A stretch of 11,342 nucleotides of DNA from Nitrospinota bacterium (lineage in GTDB: Bacteria > Nitrospinota_A > UBA7883 > JADGGD01), in assembly GCA_015229165.1 (NCBI GenBank), contig JADGCD010000049.1, positions 230-11,571 of the forward strand, read 5' to 3'. A model generated the notes under the pieces. That model had not been told where the DNA came from and ran no database searches. It was given only the letters and a program-made list of their open reading frames with translations. The position numbers and the translations under genes were made by a program. Below, one piece after another: positions 1-8,606 of this stretch. Numbering within the stretch: the stretch's first letter is position 1; every line of letters begins with the position of its first letter.

Positions 1-951
1 GCGGAGGTAAAAATAGCCCCGCTGGTGACCCACGTGGTCGACGTCAACTACGAGCTGGCCTCGGCCATGAAGGGGAACCTCGAATCGATCAAGAGCGAAC
101 GGGGTTCGGTCGACATCAACGAGCGGACCAACACCCTCATCGTCAAGGACACCCGCGAGAAGATCGCCGAGATGCTCAAGCTGATCGAGCGGCTCGACAA
201 GCGGGAGCCGCAAGTGCTCATCGAGTCGCGCATCGTCGAGGTGAGCCACCAGGCCACCCGGGAGTTGGGGGTCCAGTGGGGGGGCTTTAGCAGCCAGACC
301 ACCGGCGGCATCTTCCCCCACACCATCGGCGTCACCGGCGGCATCAACCCCGGCGGCCCCAACAGCCCGCAGGGAGGGACCGCCGTCAACACCGCCGGAA
401 CCAACGTCCCCATGGCCGGCATCGGCATCACCCTCGGACACATCAACGGCACCGCCCTGCTGGACGCCAAGCTCTTGGCCATGGAAGACGCCGGCGACGG
501 ACGGATCGTCTCGATGCCGAAGATCACCACCATGAACAACAAAAAGGCGCTCATCGAGTCGGGCCGCGAGGTTCCCTACTCCACCACCTCCGCCGACGGC
601 ACCAAGACCGAATTCAAGAAGGCGGTCCTCTCGCTGGAGGTGACGCCGCACGTCACCCCCAACGATCTGGTCCGCTTGGAGATCTCCGCCAAGAAAGACG
701 CCGCCGACTTCGCCAACACCACCACCGCAGGACCCCCCATCCTGACCAAGCGGGCCCAGACCGAAGTGCTGGTGGCCAACGGCGACACGGCGGTGCTTGG
801 CGGCCTCTTCTCCAACACCGACCAGGACAACACCCGGAAAGTGCCCGGCCTCGGCGACATCCCCCTGCTGGGCTGGATGTTCAAGGGGACCACCGGCATC
901 AAGAACAGCGAAGAGCTCCTGATCTTCATCACCCCCAAGGTGCTGGAATAA
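1..951 (+). CDS. pilQ: Type IV pilus secretin PilQ, C-terminal part (5' truncated by window)
   Basis: Outer-membrane secretin that forms the gated ring through which type IV pili leave the cell. The frame is open from base 1, so the gene begins upstream; a GTG at 25 is internal, because the secretin-like sequence continues unbroken before it. The visible 316 residues contain the end of an N1/NolW-type periplasmic domain (LSERG-like KSERGSVDINERTNTLIVKD, then LIERLDKREPQVLIESRIVEVS), a Gly/Pro/Asn-rich loop (about residues 90–135 of the visible part), and the secretin core with VPGLGDIPLLGWMFKG and the terminal ELLIFITPKVL strand, all hallmark PilQ/GspD features. The C-terminus is complete. 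It lies 25 nt before a small lipoprotein gene and close to aroB, matching the common pilQ–aro neighbourhood. PilQ is preferred over GspD because of the VDINERTNTLIVKD type of N-domain end and the aroB context. Confidence 0.93.
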   Translation, partial: AEVKIAPLVTHVVDVNYELASAMKGNLESIKSERGSVDINERTNTLIVKDTREKIAEMLKLIERLDKREPQVLIESRIVEVSHQATRELGVQWGGFSSQTTGGIFPHTIGVTGGINPGGPNSPQGGTAVNTAGTNVPMAGIGITLGHINGTALLDAKLLAMEDAGDGRIVSMPKITTMNNKKALIESGREVPYSTTSADGTKTEFKKAVLSLEVTPHVTPNDLVRLEISAKKDAADFANTTTAGPPILTKRAQTEVLVANGDTAVLGGLFSNTDQDNTRKVPGLGDIPLLGWMFKGTTGIKNSEELLIFITPKVLE

Positions 952-976
952 GCGACGCGAGAAGAAGAGGAACAGC

Positions 977-1423
977 ATGAAGACCATGGACACCATCCGA
1001 CGCCTTGCCCTGGCGGCCCTGTTGCTTGCGGCGCCCGCATTCCTGACCTACTGCGGCAACGCCGACGGGGGACAGCAGGTCTCCACCGACCATGTGGGCC
1101 CCGTGGGCCCCACCACCCCCAACGGCTACTACTTCGAGATGACCGTCAGCCCGCAGACCATCACCAGCGGGTCGAACGTCTCCATCACCGTGCAGGTCTA
1201 CGACGAGCAGGGGAACGCCGCGGCGGACGTGCTGGTAGTCTTCGCGGGCGCCTCCAACGACCCGAAGGAGTCGTCGGTGGTCACCGGGGTCAACGGGCAG
1301 GGCTACTTCATCCTCCAGGTGAAAGGGCCCCCCAGCAGCTACACCTACGTCACCTGCACCGTCGAGGACAAGCAGCTGACCGTGCCGGTGTACATCACGC
1401 CGGGCACTATCAGCGCCGCCTGA
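977..1423 (+). CDS. Small putative lipoprotein with a bacterial Ig-like domain
   Basis: 148-residue exported protein of unknown specific role. An N-terminal signal (RR at 8–9, hydrophobic 10–23) ends in LTYC-G, with Cys26 as the candidate lipidated residue; Tyr at -1 makes this an atypical lipobox, so lipidation is inferred. The rest (about 50–145) looks like one Ig-like (Big_1/invasin-type) beta-sandwich: MTVSPQTITSGSNVSITVQV, YDEQGNAAADVLVVF and the GVNGQGYFILQV turn. The ATG has a purine-rich GAAGAGG upstream; a second in-frame ATG at codon 4 is possible. It sits 25 nt after pilQ and 8 nt before aroB, so it is very probably cotranscribed with them. An accessory role at the outer membrane or pilus secretin is suggested only by position. 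Confidence 0.8.
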   Translation: MKTMDTIRRLALAALLLAAPAFLTYCGNADGGQQVSTDHVGPVGPTTPNGYYFEMTVSPQTITSGSNVSITVQVYDEQGNAAADVLVVFAGASNDPKESSVVTGVNGQGYFILQVKGPPSSYTYVTCTVEDKQLTVPVYITPGTISAA

Positions 1424-1431
1424 CGGGACGC

Positions 1432-2535
1432 ATGGGAGGAAAAAGCCCCCGCCGGGTCGTGAAGGTCGATCTGGGGGAGCGGGGATACGACATACTGGTC
1501 GGGCCGGGGAGTCTCGGCCCGGAAGCGGGACGACGGATCGGCCGCCTGGGAGACCGGGGGCTGATCGTCACCAACGCCGCCGTCGATCGGCTCTACGGCG
1601 ACCGGTTGCGGGACGGGCTGAAAGCCGCCGGGGTGGAAGCCGAAACGCTTCGCATCGGCGACGGAGAGAAGTACAAGACCATGGCCGCCGTGGGAAAAAT
1701 CCACGACCGGCTGGTGGCCCGGCGGTTCGACCGGCGGGGAATGGTGATCGCCCTCGGTGGAGGGGTCACCGGCGACATCGCGGGATTTGCGGCCGCCTCC
1801 TACATGCGGGGGGTCCGGTTCGTCCAGGCGCCCACCACGCTGCTGGCCCAGGTCGATAGCTCGGTCGGCGGCAAGACCGGCGTGAACCACCCGAAGGGGA
1901 AGAACCTCATCGGGGCGTTCCACCAGCCGTCGTTGGTGGTGGCCGACACCGGGACACTGTCGACCCTGCCGAAGGACGAAGTGTTGTGCGGGGTAGCGGA
2001 GGTTGTAAAATACGGCCTCATCGCCGACCGGGCCTTTTTCGGATGGCTGGAGAAGGAGATCGGAGCGCTGACGGCCCTTGACGCGGCGACGGTGGTGAAA
2101 GCGGTGACCACCTCCTGCCGGATCAAGGCGGCGGTGGTGGGACGGGACGAACGGGAGGCCGGAGAGCGGGCCATCCTGAACTTCGGCCACACCGTCGGCC
2201 ACGCCGTCGAGGCGCTGACCGGCTACCGGGCTTGGAAGCACGGACAGGCGGTGGCCATCGGCATGCGGGCCGCCGCGGAGCTCTCCCGGATCAAGGGAGG
2301 GCTGACCGACGGCGAGGTCGGGCGGACGATACGGTTGCTGGAAGAGGCGAACCTCCCGGCGCGGTTGCCGAAAGGGCTGTCCGACCAGGCGTTGATCAAG
2401 GCCATGGGGCACGACAAAAAGGCCCTCGGCGCGACGATCCGCTTCGTCCTGCTCGACGGCATCGGAAAAGCGGCGATCAGCGGGGACGTGACCCGCGACG
2501 AGATAAAAGAAGCCTTGGCCCGAAGCCGGGGGTAG
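1432..2535 (+). CDS. aroB: 3-dehydroquinate synthase
   Basis: Cytosolic NAD+- and metal-dependent enzyme converting DAHP to 3-dehydroquinate, the second step of the shikimate pathway to aromatic amino acids. The 367-residue length is normal. Visible signatures: GGGVTGDIAGFAAA (about 109–122, nucleotide-binding loop), PTTLLAQVDSSVGGKTGVN (134–152), KGKNLIGAFHQP, GVAEVVKYG (187–195) and LNFGHTVGHAVE (249–260). The metal ligands of the family correspond to Glu190, His253 and His270, with exactly the spacing of E. coli Glu184/His247/His264. The start at the ATG 8 nt after the lipoprotein stop has only a weak ribosome-binding site; a GTG at 1459 would shorten it by nine residues, so translational coupling to the upstream gene is plausible. 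No aroK lies next to it, unlike the pilQ–aroK–aroB order of many proteobacteria. Confidence 0.97.
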   Translation: MGGKSPRRVVKVDLGERGYDILVGPGSLGPEAGRRIGRLGDRGLIVTNAAVDRLYGDRLRDGLKAAGVEAETLRIGDGEKYKTMAAVGKIHDRLVARRFDRRGMVIALGGGVTGDIAGFAAASYMRGVRFVQAPTTLLAQVDSSVGGKTGVNHPKGKNLIGAFHQPSLVVADTGTLSTLPKDEVLCGVAEVVKYGLIADRAFFGWLEKEIGALTALDAATVVKAVTTSCRIKAAVVGRDEREAGERAILNFGHTVGHAVEALTGYRAWKHGQAVAIGMRAAAELSRIKGGLTDGEVGRTIRLLEEANLPARLPKGLSDQALIKAMGHDKKALGATIRFVLLDGIGKAAISGDVTRDEIKEALARSRG

Positions 2536-2569
2536 CGGGACGCCGGAAGCGTGTCGGCGACCTGACGAG

Positions 2570-2641
2570 ATGAAGGAAAACGCGGGACGCCCCGGGCGCC
2601 CCGAAACGAATCGACAAACCGAAAGGTGGAACGGAAGATGA
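2570..2641 (+). other. Possible short coupled upstream ORF (23 codons)
   Basis: In the 102-bp gap after aroB, an ATG at 2570 opens a 23-codon frame whose TGA (2639–2641) overlaps the ATG of the following lipoprotein gene as ATGA, the geometry of translational coupling. It has no convincing ribosome-binding site. It also spans a GC-rich imperfect hairpin, with arms about 2583–2591 and 2595–2603 and no U-tract. It could be a coupling leader or simply chance. Confidence 0.2.
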
Positions 2642-3681
2642 AAACGATCTGGCGCATGGCCGGACGCGCGACGGCCACGATTTTTGCGGCGCTTCTGGTC
2701 GTCGCCACGGGAAGCGTCGGCTGCGGCGGCTCCCTCGTCGACAACCGGCCCAGCAACGCCTCCGATGAACCGAGCCTCACCCTGACCGCCTCGACCAAGA
2801 CCCAGACCAGCACCACCAGCCCGGTGGTCCGGGCCAACGGGCGCGACTCGGTGTTGCTGGAGGCCGAGGTCTCCGGCCTGTCGCAGATGGTCGGTTTCTA
2901 CATCCCGGCCACCTACGGCGCCATCAGCACCACCGCCTCCACCGTCATCGACGTGGACGGGTACGTCTACTTCACCGCCGACCGCTCCGGCGTGGCCCGC
3001 GCCACCATGGTCGCCGGTCTTTCCGCCGGACGGTCGGAGATCATCGCCCGCTCCAAACACATCACCGCCGCGCTGCCGGTCAACTTCGAGTTCGCCACCC
3101 TGGCCCTCTCTCCGGCCACCATGACCCTCTCCTCGCAGGGGGCCCGGGGCGTCCTGACCGCCTTCGGCGCCATGCCCCCGGTGGCGTTCACCAGCTCCGA
3201 CCCGGCAGCCATCAAGCTGACCAAGCTCGACGACACCAGCGTCCGGGCCGTGGTCCACGACCTGGGCGCCCTGGTGGCCACCGGCACCACCGGCGTCACC
3301 ATCAACGCCCGCGACGCCGAGGGGCAGTCGGCCACCGCCGTCATCACCGCCGTCCTCTCCTGCTTCAACGGCACCATCGCGGTCTCGCCGACCACCGGCC
3401 TTGCCGCCAGCGGCGGCGGAACGGCCACCGTCTCCCTGCTGGTCACCGACCAGGACCGGGCCAGTTGGGACAGCGTCGAAGTCATGGCCCACTATCCCAA
3501 CGGCGCCGCTCCGGCCACCGTCACCCTGACCCCCTGGGTCACGCCGGGGCTCTTCCAGGCCAACTACACCCTCACCTGCGGCGCCTGCGTGGCGACCGAC
3601 CTCATCCGGTTCGACTACTCGGATCTCGGCTCCGACTGCCAGACCCCCCGCGTGGCTTCGGCCACCTACACGCTGGGATAA
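2638..3681 (+). CDS. Putative lipoprotein with tandem Ig-like domains
   Basis: 347-residue exported protein of unknown function. ATG 2638 is chosen over GTG 2626 because it gives a standard signal peptide (MKTIWR, then hydrophobic 12–25) and has AAAGGTGG 8 nt upstream. The signal ends in SVGC-GG, making Cys29 the likely lipidated residue, although Ser at -3 is less usual. After a short Asn/Ser-rich spacer there appear to be three beta-rich units: about 43–150 (with VIDVDGYVYFTADRSGVARATM), 152–238 (LALSPATMTLSSQGARGVL, TSSDPAAIKL; Big_2-like) and 242–347. The last unit has four cysteines (242, 314, 317, 334), an even set that could form disulfides in the periplasm or at the surface. It follows aroB by about 100 nt and ends just before a strong terminator. 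A surface or periplasmic adhesive/structural role is inferred only from the fold type. Confidence 0.82.
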   Translation: MKTIWRMAGRATATIFAALLVVATGSVGCGGSLVDNRPSNASDEPSLTLTASTKTQTSTTSPVVRANGRDSVLLEAEVSGLSQMVGFYIPATYGAISTTASTVIDVDGYVYFTADRSGVARATMVAGLSAGRSEIIARSKHITAALPVNFEFATLALSPATMTLSSQGARGVLTAFGAMPPVAFTSSDPAAIKLTKLDDTSVRAVVHDLGALVATGTTGVTINARDAEGQSATAVITAVLSCFNGTIAVSPTTGLAASGGGTATVSLLVTDQDRASWDSVEVMAHYPNGAAPATVTLTPWVTPGLFQANYTLTCGACVATDLIRFDYSDLGSDCQTPRVASATYTLG

Positions 3682-3701
3682 CCGGCGCTACCGTCCGCAC
3701 G

Positions 3702-3733
3702 CCGGGGAGCCTTCGGGCTCCCCGGTTTTTTTT
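3702..3733 (+). terminator. Rho-independent terminator ending the pilQ–aroB–lipoprotein block
   Basis: A perfect 10-bp GC-rich stem (CCGGGGAGCC 3702–3711 with GGCTCCCCGG 3716–3725) closed by a TTCG tetraloop is followed by eight T residues. It begins 20 nt after the lipoprotein stop. The T-run overlaps the -35 of the next promoter by two bases, so two transcription units abut here. Confidence 0.95.
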
Positions 3734-3759
3734 GACCGCCCCCCGCCCCGGTGTACGAT
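3732..3759 (+). promoter_or_regulatory. Sigma-70-type promoter for lptG, probably giving a leaderless transcript
   Basis: TTGACC (3732–3737), a 16-nt spacer, then TACGAT (3754–3759). The -10 ends only 8 nt before the lptG ATG at 3768, so a start site about 7 nt downstream would fall within 1–2 nt of the start codon. No Shine-Dalgarno sequence is visible in the remaining space (AGAGCACC). Confidence 0.65.
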
Positions 3760-3767
3760 AGAGCACC

Positions 3768-4856
3768 ATGAAGATCATCGACCGGTACATTCTGGCGGAG
3801 TTTTTTCGCATCTTCCTTCTCGCGTTGGCGACCCTTGCGGTCTTCTACGAGATGGTGGTCTTTCTCGACATGGTCGGCTACTTCGTCAAGTTCGGCGCCA
3901 CCGCCGACGAGATCGCCCGTTACATGATCTTCAAGCTCCCGATGGCGATCTTCCATCTGACCCCCATCTGCATACTGCTGGCCGCCCTGTTGACCTCGGC
4001 GACCCTCTCCCGTCACGCCGAGATGACCGCGATGAAGGGCGCCGGGCTGTCGACGTTCAGGATCGCCGCCCCCGTCCTGATCGCCTCGGCGGCGGTCAGC
4101 GGCCTGATGTTCCTCGACAGCGAGTACCTCTTCCCCCTGTCGGCCCGGGAGACCAACCGGATCTACATCGAAGAGATCAAGGGACAGGCCCGCAAGTCCC
4201 TCTTCGCCAACGAGGGGTTCTGGTACACCGGCGACGACGGCGCCGTCTGGAACATCGGCCATGTGGATCTGGCCCGGCGCCGGATGTCGGACCTGTCGAT
4301 CTTCCGGTTCGACGAAACGGGCCACCGGATTCTCCGTCGCGCCACCGCCCGGGAGGGGACGATGGTCGACGGGGCATGGGTCTTTTCAGGGTATGTGGAG
4401 CGGACCTTCGGCCACGACGGAACCTTCACGGAGGAGCGGTGGGACAAGAAGGAGGTTCCGCTGACGCTGGTGGAGAGCGAAGACTTCAACAAGGTGGCGC
4501 TCGACCCGGAGGAGATGAACCTGGCCCAGATGAACGAGTATGTAAACGACCTCAAAGCCAAGGGGTACGACGCCACCCGCTACCAGGCCGAGATGCACGC
4601 CAAGCTGGCGTTCCCCCTGATTTCGCTGGTGATGCCGCTGATCGCCTTTCCCATGGGAATCCGTTCCTCCCGGTCGGGGGGGGCGTTGGTGGGGGTCGGA
4701 TTCGCCCTGGTCATCGGGGCGCTGTTCTGGTTCCTTTTCTCCATGGGGGTGGCCATGGGGCGGGCCGGGCGTCTGCCGCCGGAGTTCTCCGCCTACGGCG
4801 CCCATCTGGTCTTCGCGTCGTGGGGCCTGCTGATGCTGACGGGAAAGGGTCGGTAA
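3768..4856 (+). CDS. lptG: LptF/LptG-family LPS export permease, LptG-like
   Basis: Inner-membrane subunit of the Lpt ABC exporter, which extracts lipopolysaccharide from the inner membrane and passes it to the periplasmic bridge. The 362 residues match the family length (about 360). Six membrane segments are visible in the usual 3+3 layout (about 13–35, 57–80, 97–117, 279–297, 305–328, 338–357), with a large periplasmic beta-rich domain (about 120–275) between them. The start MKIIDRYILAEFF and the LDPEEMNLAQMNEYVNDLKAKG...RYQAEMHAKLAFPL stretch before helix 4 resemble LptG more than LptF. LptF/LptG are normally a pair, but no partner is in this window. The gene has its own promoter right after a terminator, and the response regulator downstream also has one, so it may be monocistronic. 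The weak point is LptG versus LptF. Confidence 0.88.
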   Translation: MKIIDRYILAEFFRIFLLALATLAVFYEMVVFLDMVGYFVKFGATADEIARYMIFKLPMAIFHLTPICILLAALLTSATLSRHAEMTAMKGAGLSTFRIAAPVLIASAAVSGLMFLDSEYLFPLSARETNRIYIEEIKGQARKSLFANEGFWYTGDDGAVWNIGHVDLARRRMSDLSIFRFDETGHRILRRATAREGTMVDGAWVFSGYVERTFGHDGTFTEERWDKKEVPLTLVESEDFNKVALDPEEMNLAQMNEYVNDLKAKGYDATRYQAEMHAKLAFPLISLVMPLIAFPMGIRSSRSGGALVGVGFALVIGALFWFLFSMGVAMGRAGRLPPEFSAYGAHLVFASWGLLMLTGKGR

Positions 4857-4863
4857 TCATCCC

Positions 4864-4892
4864 TTGCCGCATCGGTCGTGCGTCTCTACAAT
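4864..4892 (+). promoter_or_regulatory. Sigma-70-type promoter for the response regulator
   Basis: TTGCCG (4864–4869), a 17-nt spacer and TACAAT (4887–4892), starting 8 nt after the lptG stop codon. The predicted start near 4899 gives a leader of about 30 nt before the ATG at 4931. Confidence 0.7.
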
Positions 4893-4930
4893 GGAGACGG
4901 GGGGGGATTCCCCGAAAGACGCGAGACGTA

Positions 4931-5617
4931 ATGAAAGTACTGTTGGTCGAAGACGACGCCCTGATGCGGAAGATGATCGCCAAGACGATTCTCTCCCGCT
5001 TCCCGGATATTGAGTTCGTTGAATGCCCGAGCGTTCCCGAGGCGAAGGAAGCCTACGACGGGGGGATGAAGTTCGACTTCGCGTTGGTCGATTTCGAACT
5101 GATCCAGGGAACCGGCTACGATGTGGTGAACCACATCCGGGTGGAGCGCAAGGACAAGCTGCTGCCGATCATGATGTGCACGTCCCATCAGGACCGGAAA
5201 ACGGTCCTGAAGATGCTCGAGCTGGGGGTGAACGACTATCTGGCCAAGCCGTTCCAGCCGAAGAAGATCATCGAGAAAGTCGAGCGCCTGGTGGAACGGG
5301 GCCAGCGCATCCGCGAGTCGATCGAACGGCGCAAGCAGCAGGCCGCCAACGGCGACCAGCCGACTCCCGCCCCTTCGCCGATCACCGCCGCCGCAGCCGC
5401 CGCATCGACGGCGTCGGTCGCCCCGGTGGCGGCCACGTCGGCTCCCGCCACTCCCGCACCGAAGGGAACGGAGCCGAAGAAAGGGTCGGCCAAGCACGGC
5501 GAGCTGGGTGACGGGATCATCGACGATTCGGACAGCGGGTCGGTGGAGTATATCGACCTGAAAAATACGACCGACGACGAGGAGCATATCGAAGTCTCCG
5601 ACGACATGTTCCTCTAA
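4931..5617 (+). CDS. Response regulator: receiver domain plus Ala/Pro linker and acidic tail
   Basis: 228-residue two-component response regulator. The receiver domain (1 to about 125) has every expected active-site residue: acidic pair Asp8/Asp9 in LLVEDD, phospho-acceptor Asp54 in ALVDFELIQGTGYD, Thr84 and Lys106 in YLAKPFQPKKI. A charged helix (115–137, RIRESIERRKQQ) leads into an Ala/Pro/Thr-rich, probably disordered linker (about 142–184). The tail (190–228) is rich in Asp/Glu and ends in EHIEVSDDMFL. No DNA-binding, GGDEF, EAL or other enzymatic output domain is visible, so signalling is probably by protein contact, with the tail as a possible docking peptide. No cognate histidine kinase lies in the window. 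The ribosome-binding site is weak (GAGAC before the ATG), but the N-terminus matches receiver domains exactly. Partner and pathway are unknown. Confidence 0.92.
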   Translation: MKVLLVEDDALMRKMIAKTILSRFPDIEFVECPSVPEAKEAYDGGMKFDFALVDFELIQGTGYDVVNHIRVERKDKLLPIMMCTSHQDRKTVLKMLELGVNDYLAKPFQPKKIIEKVERLVERGQRIRESIERRKQQAANGDQPTPAPSPITAAAAAASTASVAPVAATSAPATPAPKGTEPKKGSAKHGELGDGIIDDSDSGSVEYIDLKNTTDDEEHIEVSDDMFL

Positions 5618-5662
5618 CCCCCCCTACGCGGGGGGGGCGCGATCCTCCTCCCGTCATCGCAA

Positions 5663-5694
5663 GGGCGCGTCTTCGCCGCGCAATCATTGACCGG
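5663..5694 (+). repeat. Intergenic direct repeat, copy A
   Basis: This 32-bp unit contains GCGTCTTCGCCGC and ends in TTGACCGG. By hand alignment it matches copy B (5766–5797) at 26 of 32 positions, with no gaps. A shorter relative of the 3' part occurs after greA at 9654–9669. Confidence 0.7.
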
Positions 5695-5765
5695 ATGAGA
5701 ACGCTCCCTGCTTTCGTAGCTCCTAACGCGGGCTTGCGCCTGTCCCCTTCCTGGCTCTCTCTACT

Positions 5766-5797
5766 GGGTGCGTCTTCGCCGCACAACTCTTGACAGG
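5766..5797 (+). repeat. Intergenic direct repeat, copy B
   Basis: Second copy of the unit, 103 nt downstream of copy A, containing GCGTCTTCGCCGC and ending in TTGACAGG. The following TGAAGGGG (5798–5805) extends the match to the post-greA copy. A more diverged third copy (GGGTGCGTAGACGCCGAC...) starts at 5848. Confidence 0.7.
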
Positions 5798-5890
5798 TGA
5801 AGGGGGGTGCGAAGTACCCCCGGAACGGAAACCAGAACAACTACCGGGGGTGCGTAGACGCCGACTCTTGTTGAGTAACGGGGGGAAGAG

Positions 5891-5921
5891 AAAACCCCCG
5901 GTCAGGAGACCGGGGGTTTTT
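5891..5921. terminator. Bidirectional intrinsic terminator between the response regulator and dnaK
   Basis: A perfect 13-bp stem (AAAACCCCCGGTC 5891–5903 with GACCGGGGGTTTT 5908–5920), an AGGA loop and five T on the + strand. On the minus strand the flanking A-run reads as a T-tract, so it also terminates dnaK, whose stop is about 21 nt away. It is the only strong terminator in the gap and probably serves both genes. Confidence 0.92.
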
Positions 5922-5942
5922 ACATGCTACGGGGCAGAGGGG

Positions 5943-7841
<1,899 letters not shown>

Positions 7842-7937
7842 TGTCTTCTCCTGCGACTTTGTAATCAAAGCGTTATCGTTTTCACCCCCCGTCGCGTCCC
7901 AAAGCGGGCGTTCGGCGCGGGATCGTTTCCCGTCACC

Positions 7938-7966
7938 GGTATAAGACCCCCCCTCCCCGGCGTCAA
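7938..7966 (-). promoter_or_regulatory. Predicted dnaK promoter (minus strand)
   Basis: Read on the minus strand: TTGACG (7966–7961), a 17-nt spacer and TATACC (7943–7938). The predicted start is near 7931, giving a leader of about 90 nt before dnaK. No CIRCE inverted repeat (TTAGCACTC...GAGTGCTAA) is present, and no clear sigma-32 CCCCAT-type -10 stands out. A short inverted repeat, CGGGA...TCCCG (7918–7932), overlaps the expected start site. Confidence 0.55.
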
Positions 7967-8013
7967 GCGGGGGGCGGGGGTAAACGGGGAAACAAGGCAT
8001 TTTCCCGGCGGTT

Positions 8014-8022
8014 TGCTACAAT
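8014..8022 (+). promoter_or_regulatory. Extended -10 promoter for the four-helix membrane protein
   Basis: TGC-TACAAT (8014–8022) matches the extended -10 form TGnTATAAT with one deviation; no good -35 is seen 16–18 nt upstream, which is normal for this class. The predicted start near 8029 leaves about 20 nt containing AAAGGAG before the GTG at 8049. Confidence 0.6.
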
Positions 8023-8048
8023 GTTCCATCCACGAAGAAAGGAGCCCC

Positions 8049-8606
8049 GTGCTGACACCCGAAGGACGCGCCACCGTGCAGGGGTTTTTGACCCGCCTCA
8101 ATTATCTCTGGATGGTCATGCTCGGCCTGGTGGGGGTCTACGTGGCGATCACCCTGCTCCTCGTCCGGGGGGGAATGAACCTGTTGGGGGTCGATCCTTC
8201 CCTCTTTCCCCTTTTCACCGCCACGCTGGCCCTGATCGGCGCGGGGGAGATTCTGGCGATGCTCTGGCTCGACCGCCGTTTCGCCACCCCGGCCAGCCTG
8301 CGCCGCTTCATCGCCGGAAAAGGCGCCACGGCCATCAATATCGAAATCCCCGATCCCCGCACCCTCGACGACGACCGGGCGGCGTTGGCGCTGCTCCCCC
8401 ACTATTTTCAGGCGGCGGTGATCCGCTGGTCGCTCATCGAGGTGGTGGGGGTCTACGGATTGGCGCTTGCCTTTTTGACCGGACAGACCCTGATGCCGTC
8501 GGTCTTCTACGCCATGACCGTGGCGTTGCTGATCTGGCGTCGGGCGAATATCGGCGAGGTGGAGGGGCTGTTGGCGACCGTTCGGACGATGGACGACGGT
8601 CAGTAG
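8049..8606 (+). CDS. Four-helix inner-membrane protein of unknown function
   Basis: 185-residue protein not recognised as a known family. Four hydrophobic segments are evident: about 18–38 (LWMVMLGLVGVYVAITLLLV), 51–75, 120–143 (WSLIEVVGVYGLALAFLTG) and 147–163, arranged as two hairpins. A roughly 45-residue cytosolic or periplasmic loop between helices 2 and 3 contains RFIAGKGATAINIEIPDPRTL. The GTG start is chosen from AAAGGAG just upstream (spacing only 4 nt) and the extended -10 promoter; the much longer open frame reaching back to 5790 is antisense to dnaK and rejected. It is divergent from dnaK (207 nt between starts) and overlaps the next, convergent gene by 7 nt at the stops. A stress-related membrane role is only a guess from the neighbour. 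Confidence 0.75.
   Translation: MLTPEGRATVQGFLTRLNYLWMVMLGLVGVYVAITLLLVRGGMNLLGVDPSLFPLFTATLALIGAGEILAMLWLDRRFATPASLRRFIAGKGATAINIEIPDPRTLDDDRAALALLPHYFQAAVIRWSLIEVVGVYGLALAFLTGQTLMPSVFYAMTVALLIWRRANIGEVEGLLATVRTMDDGQ

Larger units (their letters stand above)
5618..5942. other. 325-bp intergenic region between convergent response regulator and dnaK
   Basis: No credible gene is seen. It begins, directly after the stop codon, with a C7–TACGC–G8 hairpin (5618–5637) that lacks a T-run. It then holds two good and one decayed copy of a roughly 32-bp direct repeat, a set of G-run and C-run arms (5802–5851) that can pair in more than one way, and the bidirectional terminator at 5891–5921. The repeats and structures suggest a dispersed intergenic element rather than a decayed coding gene. 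Confidence 0.6.

Noticed and set aside
1345..3492. 715-codon minus-strand open frame across aroB and the second lipoprotein gene
   Set aside because: Gly/Asp/Arg-rich low-complexity translation with no motif, opposite to a clear aroB; a GC-driven antisense frame.
4376..4930. N-terminal extension of the response-regulator frame into lptG
   Set aside because: The receiver domain begins canonically at the ATG at 4931, after its own promoter; the extension is an lptG shadow.
5790..5820. Perfect TTGACA as a promoter -35 in the gap before dnaK
   Set aside because: No acceptable -10 lies 16–18 nt downstream and no + strand gene follows; it is part of the repeat unit.
7947..7990. G-rich stretch as a G-quadruplex between dnaK and its divergent neighbour
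   Set aside because: Only three separated G-tracts are visible, with one long run; not enough to claim a quadruplex without folding analysis.
7842..8048. CIRCE or sigma-32 control region for dnaK
   Set aside because: Neither the TTAGCACTC inverted repeat nor a CCCCAT-type -10 with a matching -35 was found on reading the region.
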